Shown here in pieces: positions 12,185-23,326 of a DNA stretch of 64,000 nt (positions are counted from its first letter, which is position 1; each line of letters starts with the position of its first letter). The stretch lies in NCBI RefSeq assembly GCF_050003625.1, contig NC_134398.1:114118145-114182144 (forward strand). The letters run 5' to 3'. The stretch is from Haematobia irritans (taxonomy: Eukaryota; Arthropoda; Insecta; Diptera; Muscidae). The position numbers and the translations under genes are program-made. Under the pieces are notes generated by a model. The model was not told where the DNA came from, ran no database searches, and saw only the letters and a program-made list of their open reading frames with translations.

Positions 12185-12751
12185 CACACAAAAAATTTTT
12201 TTCTGATTCAATCACGAAATTAATTGATCCAATTAATTTTTTAATTGAAATGTCTTCAATCACGAAAATGATAGTATCAATCACAGTTTTAATTGGACAT
12301 AGAAAAAATTCTTGATTAAAAAATTAATTGATTTCATTACCAAATTTCAATTAATTTTTTAATTGATTCAATTAAAAATTTAATTGATGTTGATTGCAAA
12401 ACTCAATTAATTTATTAATTAAAAAAGGTAACTGTTTTCAATTACATTCTGAATTGGCTTAGAATTTTTATTTGGATTAAAAATTTATTATTAAAAAAAA
12501 ATTAATTAAAAATTTAAAAAAATGTTCATCACTTTTTTAACTGACTTAATCTTCCGAATTTGATTAAAAGTTAATTGTATCAATTAACTTTTTAATAAAA
12601 AATTTTAAAAATTTCAATCATTGACTTAATTAACTTAATGTTTCTATCTTGATTAAAAAGTTAATTGAACCAATTAATTTATTAATTGAAAAAAATTTCA
12701 ACATAAATTAACTATTTAATTGGAAATATTTTGGTGATATTTTTTTCTGTG
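12185..12751 (+). mobile_element. Family D AT-rich MITE, copy D1
   Basis: Begins CACACAAAAAATTTT and ends TTTTTTTCTGTG between TA duplications (12183-12184 and 12752-12753). The interior is a dense array of 'aattaattgattcaatta'-like motifs in both orientations. It is nested in repeat cluster 2. Related sequence bounds 60897-63388. Confidence 0.8.
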
Positions 12752-13742
12752 TAGAATCAAAATTTAAGTTGGCTAATGCACTAGGGTGGAACACAATTTT
12801 AGTAAAATAATATGGGGCACATTTAAATCTGAAGCAATTTTAAGGAAACTTCGCAAAAGTTTATTTATGATTTATCGCTCGATATATATATGTATTAGAA
12901 GTTTAGGAAAATTAGAGTCATTTTTACAACTTTTCGACTAAGCAGTGGCGATTTTACAAGGAAAATGTTGGTATATTGACCATTTTTGTCGAAATTATAA
13001 AAACATATATATGCGAGCTATATCTAAATCCGAACCGATGTCAACCAAATTTGGCACGCATAGCTACAATGCTAATTGAACTCCATGTGCAAAATTTCAA
13101 CTAAATCGGAGTTAAAAATTGGCCTCTGTGGTCATATGAGTGTAAATCGGGCGAAAGCTCTATATGGGAGATATATCCAAATCTGAACCGATTTCAACCA
13201 AATTTGGCATGCATAGTTACAATGCTAATTCTACTCCCTATGTAAAATTTCAACTAAATCGGAGCAAAAAATTGACCTCTGTGGGCATGTGATTGTAAAT
13301 CGGGCGAAAGCTATATATTGGAGCTATATCTAAATCTGAACCGATTTGGCTGATATTTTGCAGGTTTTTCGAGACTCATAAAATATTCGGATGTACGGAA
13401 TTTGAGGAAGATCGGTTGATATACACGCCAATTATGACCAGATCGGTGAAAAATATATATTGCAGCTATATCTAAATCTGAAACGAACCAAAATCCATAG
13501 GGATCGTCTTTGAGCCGAAACAGGACCCTAATTTTAGGACAATCGGACTAAAACTGCGAGCTGTACACCAACAGACAGACGGACAGACAGACAGACAGAC
13601 GGACATCGCTAAATCGACTCAGAATTTAATTCTAAGCCGATCCGTATACTAAAAGGTTGGTCTATGATTACTCCTTCTTGGCGTTACATACAAATGCACA
13701 AACTTATTATACCCTGTACCACAGTAGTGGTGAAGGGTATAA

Positions 13743-14427
13743 AATAGGGGAATAATGCATGTTGTGGCTTATTATCTTCGAAATGAAAAATAATAGTTTT
13801 CTGTGCCAATTAAGCAATTAAACAAAACGTATTGGTGACAACCACAACCACTAAATTGGATATAATAATTTCTAATTGGAGTAGATTGAAAAACTGGGTA
13901 TTAAGTTTAATTTTACTGAAAATATAAAATGTATGTTTTAAATGGCGTAAAATTATATTTTAACGCGGTAAGTAATATTTCTATTGTTAGTGTAACTTTC
14001 TCAAAAATATCGTGTTTGGGCGTTCGTTGTAAGAATTATATGCTTCTGTGCAAACATTTTTTGTATTAAAAAATTTATTCACGTAAACATATTATGTTGT
14101 AGCAAATTAACGTATCGATTGCAAACGTAATATACTAGTTTTCAAACAAAATATTCTTGTACCCACACATATTGTGTTAAATTTTTTTTGTCCCAAACAT
14201 CTTATTTTTGTATCCAAACATATAAAAAAAAACACAATTTTCCTTCCGTGCAGGATTGAAATCTAGAACTTCAATTCATTTGTTTATGACTTCCCGTTTA
14301 GCAAATACCTGTGGATTCATAACAAAACCCCATAAGGCTAAAACTCAATTTTACAGGAGAGCGAAAATACAATTTAAGGGTTCACAAAAATTTCTATGTA
14401 AAACATATGGAAAATGTTTAATATTTA
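13743..14427. other. Intergenic stretch with a diverged family A end
   Basis: 13990-14253 has AAACAT-type motifs and ends 'ttccttccgtg', like the second terminus of family A copies, but it is much diverged. Nothing else is recognised. Confidence 0.4.
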
Positions 14428-15558
14428 CACGCAGAGAAGAAACATGATTGTCACAATCATATTCGAAGAGCAAAATAATATGATAGGAGCTATTTTTGCG
14501 ACGACCATGTAACATTTTAACCTGCAACCATGTTGGCTCAGTGAACATGGTTCTAAGAAAAACATAATTGTCCTCATCTAAAATGTTATTATATTGATAA
14601 AAAGAATTTTGTTTGAATGAAAATACAATAGTCACGATTTAAAATGTTATGGTATTCATTCAAAATGTTTTTCTTCTAGTTAAAAAAACATGGTCACAAC
14701 CTAAAATGTTTTGATCTTTATGAAAAAACTTTTTTCATCGTCGAAAAAAGGACGCCACTTGAGAAAAGAAAACACAAAATTAACTTTATTTATTTGTTTT
14801 TATTTATTTATAAACTAATTCATTGTTTATTTGTATTTATAAGCCGTTCAAGCAAACATCATATATTTTTACACACTCTTTTTTTCAATTTCAACAATAA
14901 GTAATTATTCCATATTTACATCGTGCCCATCAAATGTACAAACGCAGGCATCATGTAACTGCAAAAAATAAATGATCCATATAGCAAAATGCAGAACAAT
15001 AAGCAGGTAATTTTTTTCAATTACACTTTCCTTTTTTGTGTTCACATAAAACCACATGCCACTTCTGAATAAATAAATTAACACAAAACACAGTAAATCT
15101 GTATTCTCCGTCCATTCCAAGAAAAAATCAACACACGACTGACGCGCAAACTGAAAATCGTGTGTACCTGCTCAATGTTTTTATAAAATTCTTTTCGCTG
15201 CAAAAAGTTAAAAAATTAAATGATCACGAAAAAATGTAAATGGTCTTTATGATCATGTAATGGTTCTAGACATGTCTATACTTAACCTATAAAAACACTT
15301 TTTTCCCAGTAAAAAAGTAAAAAATTGAATGGTCAGGTACATGATTTTCCCGACCTAATCAAATTCTATCATTTAAATGATAGAACTTGTTTGCGGTATT
15401 TGAGAACCATTCAAATGTTTATTGCCACCATACATTTTTCTCCGCTCGAAAACTATTGTTACAAAGACAAAATGCATGGTTTTCGCGAAAATTACATGCT
15501 CTACATAAACATTAAATGGATGCGACAACCATGTCCAAACATGGTTTTTCTGTGCGTG
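14428..15558 (+). mobile_element. Family C DNA transposon, copy C1
   Basis: Begins CACGCAGAGAAGAAACATG and ends TTTTTCTGTGCGTG between TA duplications (14426-14427 and 15559-15560). It is 1131 bp and nearly identical by eye to copy C2 at 21750-22876. Short open frames conserved in both copies (for example 14905-15120, minus strand) resemble no protein I know and probably just reflect recent shared ancestry. The ends hold repeated 'accatg'/'acatgg' motifs. Confidence 0.85.
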
Positions 15559-15560
15559 TA

Positions 15561-15717
15561 TGTGATAGACCATTTTAATAGCTTATTTTTCAACTTTACC
15601 AAATTCACCTAGCACCCCCCGATCCAGAGAAATTTAGGAATTACTGACTTATGTAGTTTTGTCATATGATATTTGATTTTAAAATAACATATCTCTATTG
15701 TGTTTTGACGAATTTAA
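15561..15717. other. No recognised feature
   Basis: Short AT-rich spacer with nothing identifiable. Confidence 0.5.
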
Positions 15718-15725
15718 CCCTCATC

Positions 15726-16162
15726 TAGAGTTGGGTAGTTCGCGAACGAACTAGTTCAATTGAACGGTTGACTGAAATGAGCGAGCTGAACTAGTTCACA
15801 TCTATTGTTCTTTTCCGTTCACCATGTCAGTTTAGCTAACTAAGCACATTTTATCAGTTTGATCGCTCAGTTATTTTCGCTTTCGTAATAATTGGACAAT
15901 TTTGTGCCTTTACGCTAATATCGATCTTTTCTGCACATAAGCTGTTCGGGATTATTTTCACATGTGGTTTTTGGGATGAATAAATCAACGCAAGGCTAAT
16001 AGGTTTCATTTATGATGAACTGGAAGAAAGCAACAACATAAGTTGAAATGAACCGGTCACTGACTCTAAATGAACTAATGAACTAACTGACCGAAGTAGT
16101 TCGTTGATCGGAAAAGAGCCGAAGTGAGCGATCACTACACTGAACTATAATGCCCAACACTA
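15726..16162. mobile_element. hAT-type MITE
   Basis: The termini are TAGAGTTGGGTAGTTC and, at the other end, the complement of TAGTGTTGGGCATTATAG. They are flanked by the exact 8-bp duplication CCCTCATC (15718-15725 and 16163-16170). The 437-bp body has 'gaactagttca'-like inverted motifs and no coding frame. It is a different family from the hAT MITE at 3318-3754. Confidence 0.9.
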
Positions 16163-16170
16163 CCCTCATC

Positions 16171-16675
16171 ATTTACTGACTAAAACACAACAACACAACT
16201 GAAGTTAGCTATGCGTTTATTTTAGTCTATTATTCGACTCTCGTTTTGTACAAAAAAATTGTCAATTACAGGAACCTGTGGACTTATGTTGTTGTGTCAA
16301 AAATATCATACAAGTATGTCGAATGTATTTTACAATATATGATGAGATATGTATGTTGTTTTGTCAAAATTAAACTTAAAAGTTCGCAAGTTATGTTTTT
16401 TTTTTTTGCACGATTATATATCTAGGGGAGATATCAAAAATCTGTAAAGACAGAAAGATGCGCCTTCAAAAACTACACACAACATAAAATGTTAGAGAAA
16501 TGGCCCTATCTCGAAATATGGAAGTTTGTCATAAATGCACAGATATTTTATCAAGTTTTTAAACATTGCTATTTTCTTTCTGTGTAATACTAAATTGTTT
16601 GGTCCTATTTTAGCAATGCTAAGTGTTCCGATAAGGTATTGTATTTTGCTCAAAGCGAAGAAGAAGAACTATTAC
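16171..16675. other. No recognised feature
   Basis: AT-rich DNA with no repeat or coding signal that I can name. Confidence 0.5.
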
Positions 16676-16677
16676 TA

Positions 16678-18115
16678 CACTGTTAGAAAAATATGTTTTT
16701 CATATGTTCCGATACAAACAAAAGGTGTTTCGGGCACAATTTTTAAACACAATATATTTAAGAGCCAAAATGTAATGTTCCTAAACTAACCCTAAATGTT
16801 TGGGACACATATGTTAATATGTTAAAATATATTATGTTTGGGGCATGAATGTTTCATAAAAATAATATATGTGAATGTAAACATATATAAATTTACAAAT
16901 TTCGAGTAAACATATATATGTTTACAATTTCTGTGAAACGGTTGTATGTTGTTTCGGAAAACTGCTTTATGATAAGGCCAAAAATTTGATATGCTTAAGT
17001 CTAAATATTATTTAATTTGAATATTCGAATGAGTATTCGGAGTAAAGAGAATAGACATTCGGAACCAAGAGCATAGAGATTTGAAAAAAACAGCATGTGT
17101 TTTCGCCTTGAGAGGAGAATTTTATGTATGTGTGGACAAGTGTTTTGTTTATCATTTTGGCATTTGACACATTTTTTAACGGCCTTAAAGGTAAAAATGA
17201 AATTAAGTACACAACACGATAAGTTTTAAAGGAATTTAAAATGGTGTTAAATGCTAGTAAAAAACGGTTCACGCCTAAATAAATTTATGTGTACATTATA
17301 AAATTATTTATGTATGTTTATACTCTTCTTTTGTTAGAGTTTTTGATTTTCTTCCAAAATTTCAAACTTTTATACCAAAAACAGTTTTTTGTTATAAAAT
17401 TGTTATTTTTGCAAAAAAACTAATAATAATTTATTCAAAAGCCATTTCGTTTATATCAAGCACTGTTTCTGACTGTAAATCTTTAATAACCCACATTTCG
17501 AAGTTTCATTATAAAAATTTAATATAGTATAAATGTCTAAATTACCAAAAATAATTGGTTCGGTCGGAGCAGGAATTGAACCCACGACCCTTTGCATGCA
17601 AGGCAGACATGCTAACCACTGCTCCACGTGGCCAACAAATGTATTTTTCTTTTAAATAATGTTATGTTTGCATGGGCTCGTGGGCGCTGCAAACTATGCT
17701 ATATAAATGTAACTTATAACGATAATTGTCTACTGGTGACTATAACTGCTACGTAGCCCAGTGGATAGTGTGTTGGCTTACAAACTGTATGGTCCTCGGT
17801 TCCATTCTCCGTCCAGGCGAAAGGTAAAATTTAAAAAAATGTATAAATTTTAATAATTTCTTCAACATTATTTGTATTACAGAAAAAGGTACCAAATTTC
17901 GTGGAAGTGAAAATTATGTTAGGGAATGAGCACAATCTTCTTTGGGGAAAATTCTGCCAAGCATATAATATTTGTGGGCTCAAAATGCTTCCAAACATAT
18001 AATATGTTTACATAAAACAAACATATTAATGTGTCGGCAGTATCCAATAATATATGTGCTTCCTGCAAAATATGTTTGGAACATATGTTAGAGAAGCGAT
18101 TTTTTTTTGAGGGTG
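16678..18115 (-). mobile_element. Family A DNA transposon, copy A6 (near full length)
   Basis: Bounded by CACTGTTAGAAAAATATG at the left and TTTTTTTTGAGGGTG at the right, with TA on both sides (16676-16677 and 18116-18117). At 1438 bp with no large nested insertion it is the best single copy for defining the family. Both ends have 250-350 bp rich in AAACATAT-type motifs. The middle has two divergent tRNA-like modules. It has no transposase, so it depends on an unseen autonomous partner. Confidence 0.82.
17561..17825. promoter_or_regulatory. Head-to-head tRNA-like modules (copy A6)
   Basis: Module 1 is on the minus strand at 17561-17633 (TGGAGCAGTGG, GGTTCAATTCC, loop 'CTTGCAT'). Module 2 is on the plus strand at 17748-17825 (TAGCCCAGTGG, GGTTCCATTCT, loop 'CTTACAA'). 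About 115 bp separate them. Boxes A and B are about 30-40 bp apart, as in tRNA promoters. Confidence 0.62.
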
Positions 18116-18117
18116 TA

Positions 18118-19200
18118 CCGATAATCTACAAAAAAATCTCTTGTTGTTTGTTGGTTATAGATAAAAGTCACCACGTTTATGTTTCTTCACACAACGAATA
18201 CTGCACTGTTGGTGAGAGGTATCTCAGTGGTGTTAAAAGGCTCAGATGGCTTTTAAAGGACATTGGCTTTATATCGCTCATGATGTACAATAGCATTGGT
18301 AAGCTCATCGCCTACGTTAGTCATACGAATATATCAACATTTCTTGTACCGATATGGTGGTAGTGGAAACAATGATAATGACAATACAATGACCAAGAAG
18401 CCATATTGACATCGAATAGCAAGGACTAGAAAATGATTTAATATTGGTCACATCCTCAATAATAAAACAAACTGAAGGAGCCTTGGTTCAGCTTTTGTTA
18501 GTCGGACATTTGTTTGGCCCATGTGGCTCGATTTGAAATGGATCACATGTACATTTAGTCAATGGATGATACGAGTACAGGGTCAATTATTACTACATGA
18601 TGATGTGTGACGAACATCTCCCATGTGCCGGTGACAATTACATTGTCATCATCGCTCTGGTGCAATGGATGGTGTGGATCCATTGAGGCAATTCCTTTGG
18701 AGTACTTTATGATGACATCTACTGTTTCTGGAGTGAAGTCTTAGCTGACGCAGCATATAATTTATATTTCCAAATTAAATCTTCATGCACTGTATGTGTA
18801 TGAGTTATTCCTCGAATAAACGAAAAATGGTATGATGTTTCCTTTATATACACGGACACAAGAGATCGTTGGCACTAATTTTGTTACATTATTTTTAAAT
18901 GTAAGGATATAATGTTCATAAACTTTATAAAAATACTTGCGGCATAATATATATTAGCACATTTTATAGTCCGACCAGAGAATGAAGCCGCCAAGTCGCG
19001 CCGCCGATTTCAGCCACCGCCGAACATGTCGACACATCTCGACTCAAATTTAGCCGCCGATTTATCAAAAATATTGGTTTAAATCAGAAAAATGTATTAT
19101 TAATTGCCGTATATTTTGCCAAAACGTTGAACCTTTCGCCCACAATCAATCAATTTCAAGCTGCTATAATAATTTTGCATAAATTTTGCTCAGAAAATTT
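18118..19200. other. Unassigned; possible very old coding remnant
   Basis: A frame near 18160-18363 could be read as a decayed retroelement fragment, but I could not align it convincingly. About 18985-19070 is a short GC-richer patch ('gccgccgatttcagccaccg') that stands out from its surroundings; it may be the 5' part of LINE1 or an unrelated relic. Confidence 0.3.
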
Positions 19201-19239
19201 TAATGAAATGCAAGTTTGATTTTTGAACGCAACCGAAAA

Positions 19240-19617
19240 ATGACAGTAATAGTGGAACTCGAAAATCAAGATGGCATACAAGAAGTTTTCAAACATACTT
19301 CAAAACTGGCAGGTACATCTGTCTACATTGCGCGTGATATGATTCCAAAACAACAGGAATATAAAAAAGCCTTTTTGAAACTAAAAAAAGAAATATTAAG
19401 CTTTAGCAAAGAGCACAAAATTAAAATCCGTGAGGATAAAATGATAATTAAAGAAAGCTGGTTTAAGTGGGGTAATGGAAACGTTCTTGTTTGTGGTGGT
19501 AGAGACGGAATGAATGAATTGGTTAAACTATATGCATCCCCATATGTTAAACTATATGCTCGGAATATCAATATAATTTTTGAAAATCTAAAAACCTACC
19601 CAAATTCGAAAAATTAG
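19240..19617 (+). pseudogene. LINE1 ORF1-like C-terminal part
   Basis: A frame of 125 codons from the ATG at 19240; upstream in-frame codons to 19216 begin with TTG, not a normal start. It reads like the C-terminal nucleic-acid-binding part of a LINE ORF1 (SKLAGTSVYIARD, then KLKKEILSFSKEHKIKIRED, then KMIIKESWF). It ends 44 bp before the endonuclease-like frame, which is normal spacing for two LINE ORFs. It is probably 5' truncated. The homology is judged by pattern only. Confidence 0.45.
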
Positions 19618-19661
19618 GAAAGTCCAAAAAATCCGGAGCAGATGCCAACACGATAAATTAG

Positions 19662-20710
19662 ACTATGATTTCAATACTATGTTATAATGTAAATGGTTTA
19701 CAAAATAAATATCTGTATCCTTTCTTTTTGGAATATGTAAGAAGTTTTGATATTTTCATTTTATTGGAAACTCATCTAGAAGATTAGAAAACAGAAAGAG
19801 CAAGGGCATTTTAAGCGGATTTCATCTAATCTTTGTACCAGCAACACGGAATTGTCGTTTTGGGCGATCTAGTGGAGGAAAAGTATATGGAATCAGCAAG
19901 AAATTACACGCAGAGAAGGAATATGATCACCTCAAACATGTTTCAAGAGCAAAATGTTATTTTTGTATAGGGACCATGCAACATGTTTGTCACTAAAATG
20001 TTATTTTCTCGTCAAATATAACCTGCTTGCCGAAATCAGATACATGATTTCCGAGAACTTATCATGGTTTCCAAAACCATGTTACATGGTCACCAACCAA
20101 AAATAACATTTTGCTCTTAAAACATGTTTGAGGTGATCATATTCCTTCTCTGGGTGTAGAAGATATTGGTATTTCATATGAAGTGAAGGAAGGATGTGAG
20201 GGTCAAATTGTAAATATAAACAAAACATATTGTTTCACATTAATACCGACATACTTGCCACCGGATTCTTGGCCAACAGACTCCAATAAACTAAAAAAAA
20301 TTACAGATCAAGATAGTAGAAATGGAATAATCATAGGAGACTTAAACGTTCGCATTGGAGAGTTGAAACAGAATATAGTTGAAATTTATAAGGAAACTTT
20401 TGCTGCTGGATATGATGTTAGAAAATCAAAAGATAAGACAGTTAATAATAAGGGTAAACAATTTTTGGAATTTTGCAACGATTTTAATTTGCTTATCTTA
20501 AACGGAATTACACGGGGCGACGAAGAAGGCAATTTAACGTATGCCAGCTCTCTTGGGCAATCAATAAATGACCTATGCTCCATGTCTCAGGATTTGCCAA
20601 TCGTTTTAAAATTTAACTATCACACGTCATTAGACATTAGAAAAAGGATGGAATTACTCCCAAAGTTAATGTGGAAGAATGAAGAAAAAATAGGAGAGAA
20701 ATCTCCATGA
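19662..20710 (+). pseudogene. LINE1 ORF2 endonuclease domain (broken)
   Basis: It begins at ATG 19662 with the N-terminal signature of an APE endonuclease (CYNVNGLQNK, then LLETHLED), and a stop follows soon after. After family C element 19907-20156, the domain continues with a GDLNVRIGE motif near 20340, the position of the conserved G-D-x-N of these nucleases. In a live element the enzyme nicks target DNA to prime reverse transcription. Here stops, frameshifts and the MITE make it dead. Confidence 0.75.
19907..20156. mobile_element. Family C short MITE with long inverted repeats
   Basis: Begins CACGCAGAGAAGGAATATG and ends CTTCTCTGGGTG, with TA duplications at 19905-19906 and 20157-20158. 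The inverted repeats extend about 57 bp inward, so most of the 250-bp element can form a hairpin. It shares its outer ends with C1 and C2. It is inserted in the LINE1 endonuclease region. Confidence 0.88.
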
Positions 20711-20768
20711 TTCTTTATATGGGCACAGTTTAACATCGAGGGAATTAGGACTGAAAACAATTAGCAGA

Positions 20769-23226
20769 ATGATAGTGAAATCTTGGCCTAAGTCATCCAA
20801 CAGAAGCCAATCTTTCAGCAATAGATGGTATAACGCAGCATGTAATGAAGCACGACTAAAGAGTTTTTATCTTTTGGCAAAATATCGGAAATCCAACTCT
20901 TTGGAAGACATAAACATATACCTAAAGGCACAATACACCTACAAGTATATTGGCAACAGTAGCAAAACCAATTATTATACGAATAAGCGAAACCATCAAA
21001 GCAAAATCGGCCCGAACATTACACCCTTCACATTCAAAGAATTCTACGAGCGACTCTTAAATCCACCACAAATTATCACCACGATATACTACACTCCAAT
21101 GTTATACCAAGATCCAATTCGCGATGAGTCTATAACTTTAAGAGAGCTAAAACAAAGGCTTCAGAGCGTCAAATTAAACAAGGCTCCGGGTGAAGACGGA
21201 ATACCATATGAATTTTTCATAAACGCAACCGTGCAGTTCCACCTCCAACATTTAAGAAGTTACAATGAAATATACAATAATTGAGCTATTGATCATTCAT
21301 CTATTGGACAATCATCTATCCAATTCATAAAAAATGCGATTTAGACGACCCATTAAACTATAGAGGCATATCATTCATGAATTGTGCAGCCAAAATATTT
21401 ATGGGCATTTTGAACAGTCGACTTTATAACTGGGTAGAACATTACAATATACTAACGGAATATCAAGCAGGATTTCGGAGGTATTATTCTACCATTGATA
21501 ACATTTATAACCTGGCAGCCATAGTAAGCTTGAAATTAGCTGAAAAAAGAAAGTGTATGCATTTTTCATCGATTTTAAAGCAGCCTTCGATAATATATCA
21601 CGACAAGCCTTAATTTACATGTTACACCAAATGGGACTATCAACTAAAATGGTACGGTTAATAGAAAAGATATACGAAAGCACTGTTTCAGCACTTTGGA
21701 CGGGGCAAGGGATGTCTGAATACTTCGCAACAACTAGGGGAGTAAAGCACACACAGAGAAGAAACATGATTGTCACAATCATATTCGAAGAGCAAAATAA
21801 TATGATAGGAGCTATTTTTGCGACGACCATGTAACATTTTAACCTGCAACCATGTTGGCTCAGTGAACATGGGTCTAAGAAAAATATAATTGTCCTCATC
21901 TAAAATTTTATTATATTGATAAAAAGAATTTTGTTTGAATGAAAATACAATAGTCACGATTTAAAATGTTATGGTACTCATTCAAAATGTTTTTCTTCTA
22001 GTTAATAGAACATGGTAACAACCTAAAATGTTTTGATATTTATGAAAAAACTTTTTTCATCGTTGAAAAAAGGACGACACTTGAGAAAAGAAACACAAAA
22101 TTAAATTTATTTGTTTTTATTTATTTATAAACTAATTCATTGTTTATTTGTATTTATAATGCCGTTCAAGCAAACATCATATATTTTTACACACTCTTTT
22201 ATTCAATTTCAACAGTAAGTAATTATTCCATATTTACATCGTGCCCATCAAATGTACAAACGCAGACATCATGTAACTGCAAAAAATAAATGATCCATAT
22301 AGCAAAATGGAGAACAATAAGCAGTTAATTTTTTCAATTACACTTTCCTTTTTTGTGTTCACATAAAACCACATGCCACTTCTGAATAAATAAATTAACA
22401 CAAAACACAGTAAATCTGTATTCTCCGTCCATTCCAAGAAAAAAATCAACACACGACTGACGCGCAAACTGAAAATCGAGTGTACCTGCTCAAAGTTTTT
22501 ATAAAATTCTTTTCGCTGCAAAAGGTTAAAAAATTAAATGGTCACGAAAAAAATGTAAATGGTCTTTATGGCCATGTAATGGTTCTAGACATGTCTATAC
22601 TTAACCTATAAAAATACTTTTTCCCTGTAAAAAAGTAAAAAATTGAATGGTCAGGTACATGATTTTCCCGACCAAATCAAATTCTATCATTTAAATGATA
22701 GAACATGTTTGCGGTATTTGAGAACCATTCAAATGCTTATTGCCACCATACATTTTTCTCCGCTCGAAAACTATTGTTACAAAGACAAAATACATGGTTT
22801 TCGCGACAATTACATGCTCTAGATAAGCATTAAATGGATGCGGCAACCATGTCCAAACATGTTTTTTCTGTGCGTGCAGTGGTGCTTATTGTCACCCATA
22901 CTATTTGCCCTCTATGTAAATGATTTACATGAACATTGAGATGTCGGATTAAATATAGACGATCTAAACATTCGGTTGTTATTATATGCCGATGTTATAG
23001 TTATACTAACTGATCATATAAAAAGATGCAGAATATGATACACAAACTCGAAGATTATTGTAAAATGTGGAATTTGGATGTCAATCTGGAAAAATCTGAA
23101 ATAATGGTTTTTCGAAATGGAGGAAGATTGAGCACAAATGAAACATGGACGTTTAATGGAAGTAAAGTAAAAATAACAAACGAGTTTAAATACCTGGGAG
23201 TTATACTGACACCAATCTTGAAATTT
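20769..23226 (+). pseudogene. LINE1 reverse transcriptase domain (broken)
   Basis: RT landmarks appear in order across several frames: KLNKAPGEDGIPYEF near 21175, a finger segment with YQAGFRR near 21460, FIDFKAAFDNI near 21570, the Q-x-C-LLSP region split by element C2, and FALYVNDL after it (about 22905). In the catalytic box the second aspartate is lost (YADVIVI near 22985), so even without the insertions the enzyme would be inactive. A thumb-like KYLGVILTP lies near 23195, just before the assembly gap. In-frame stops and frameshifts are numerous. Confidence 0.82.
21750..22876 (+). mobile_element. Family C DNA transposon, copy C2, inside LINE1 RT
   Basis: Starts CACACAGAGAAGAAACATG and ends TTTTTTCTGTGCGTG, flanked by CA (21748-21749 and 22877-22878). 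If the element and one CA are removed, the LINE1 RT frame runs on through its conserved LLSP motif. This shows independently that the duplication is 2 bp and not necessarily TA. It is near-identical to C1. Confidence 0.9.
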
Positions 23227-23326
23227 NNNNNNNNNNNNNNNNNNNNNNNNNNNNNNNNNNNNNNNNNNNNNNNNNNNNNNNNNNNNNNNNNNNNNNNNNN
23301 NNNNNNNNNNNNNNNNNNNNNNNNNN
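23227..23326. other. Assembly gap (100 N)
   Basis: Exactly 100 unknown bases, the size conventionally used for a gap of unknown length. It separates LINE1 from the gypsy 5' LTR and hides the LTR start and its target duplication. Confidence 0.98.

Larger units (their letters stand above)
11409..13742 (+). repeat. 153-bp-period interspersed repeat, cluster 2
   Basis: The head 'aaagtcgggcggggccgac' at about 11426 and the tail 'ccacagtagtggtgaaggg' near 13719 delimit the element. Three units starting 'ctatatctaaat'-like lie at 13018, 13171 and 13324, exactly 153 bp apart. 'gacagacggacagacagaca' near 13571 is a short simple repeat. Two insertions interrupt it: a LINE fragment at 11451-12027 and family D copy D1. 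Confidence 0.7.
19240..23226 (+). mobile_element. LINE1: decayed APE-type non-LTR retrotransposon
   Basis: In order: an ORF1-like stretch (19240-19617), an apurinic-endonuclease-like region (from 19662) and a reverse transcriptase (to 23226), all on the plus strand with several frame breaks. Two family C elements interrupt it (19907-20156 and 21750-22876). The 5' boundary is not defined, and the 3' end runs into the assembly gap. Clade is uncertain; the ORF1 and RT style suggest an L2/CR1- or Kiri-like lineage, which is inference only. Confidence 0.75.

Noticed and set aside
14905..15120. Conserved minus-strand frame in both C1 and C2
   Set aside because: Its conservation is explained by the near identity of the two element copies; the sequence is low complexity and hydrophobic with no known domain.
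18031..18363. Possible Ty1/copia RNase H remnant
   Set aside because: A faint resemblance (EYCTVGERY...LRWLLKDIG) without catalytic residues or neighbouring domains; the first third overlaps family A. A profile search would be needed.
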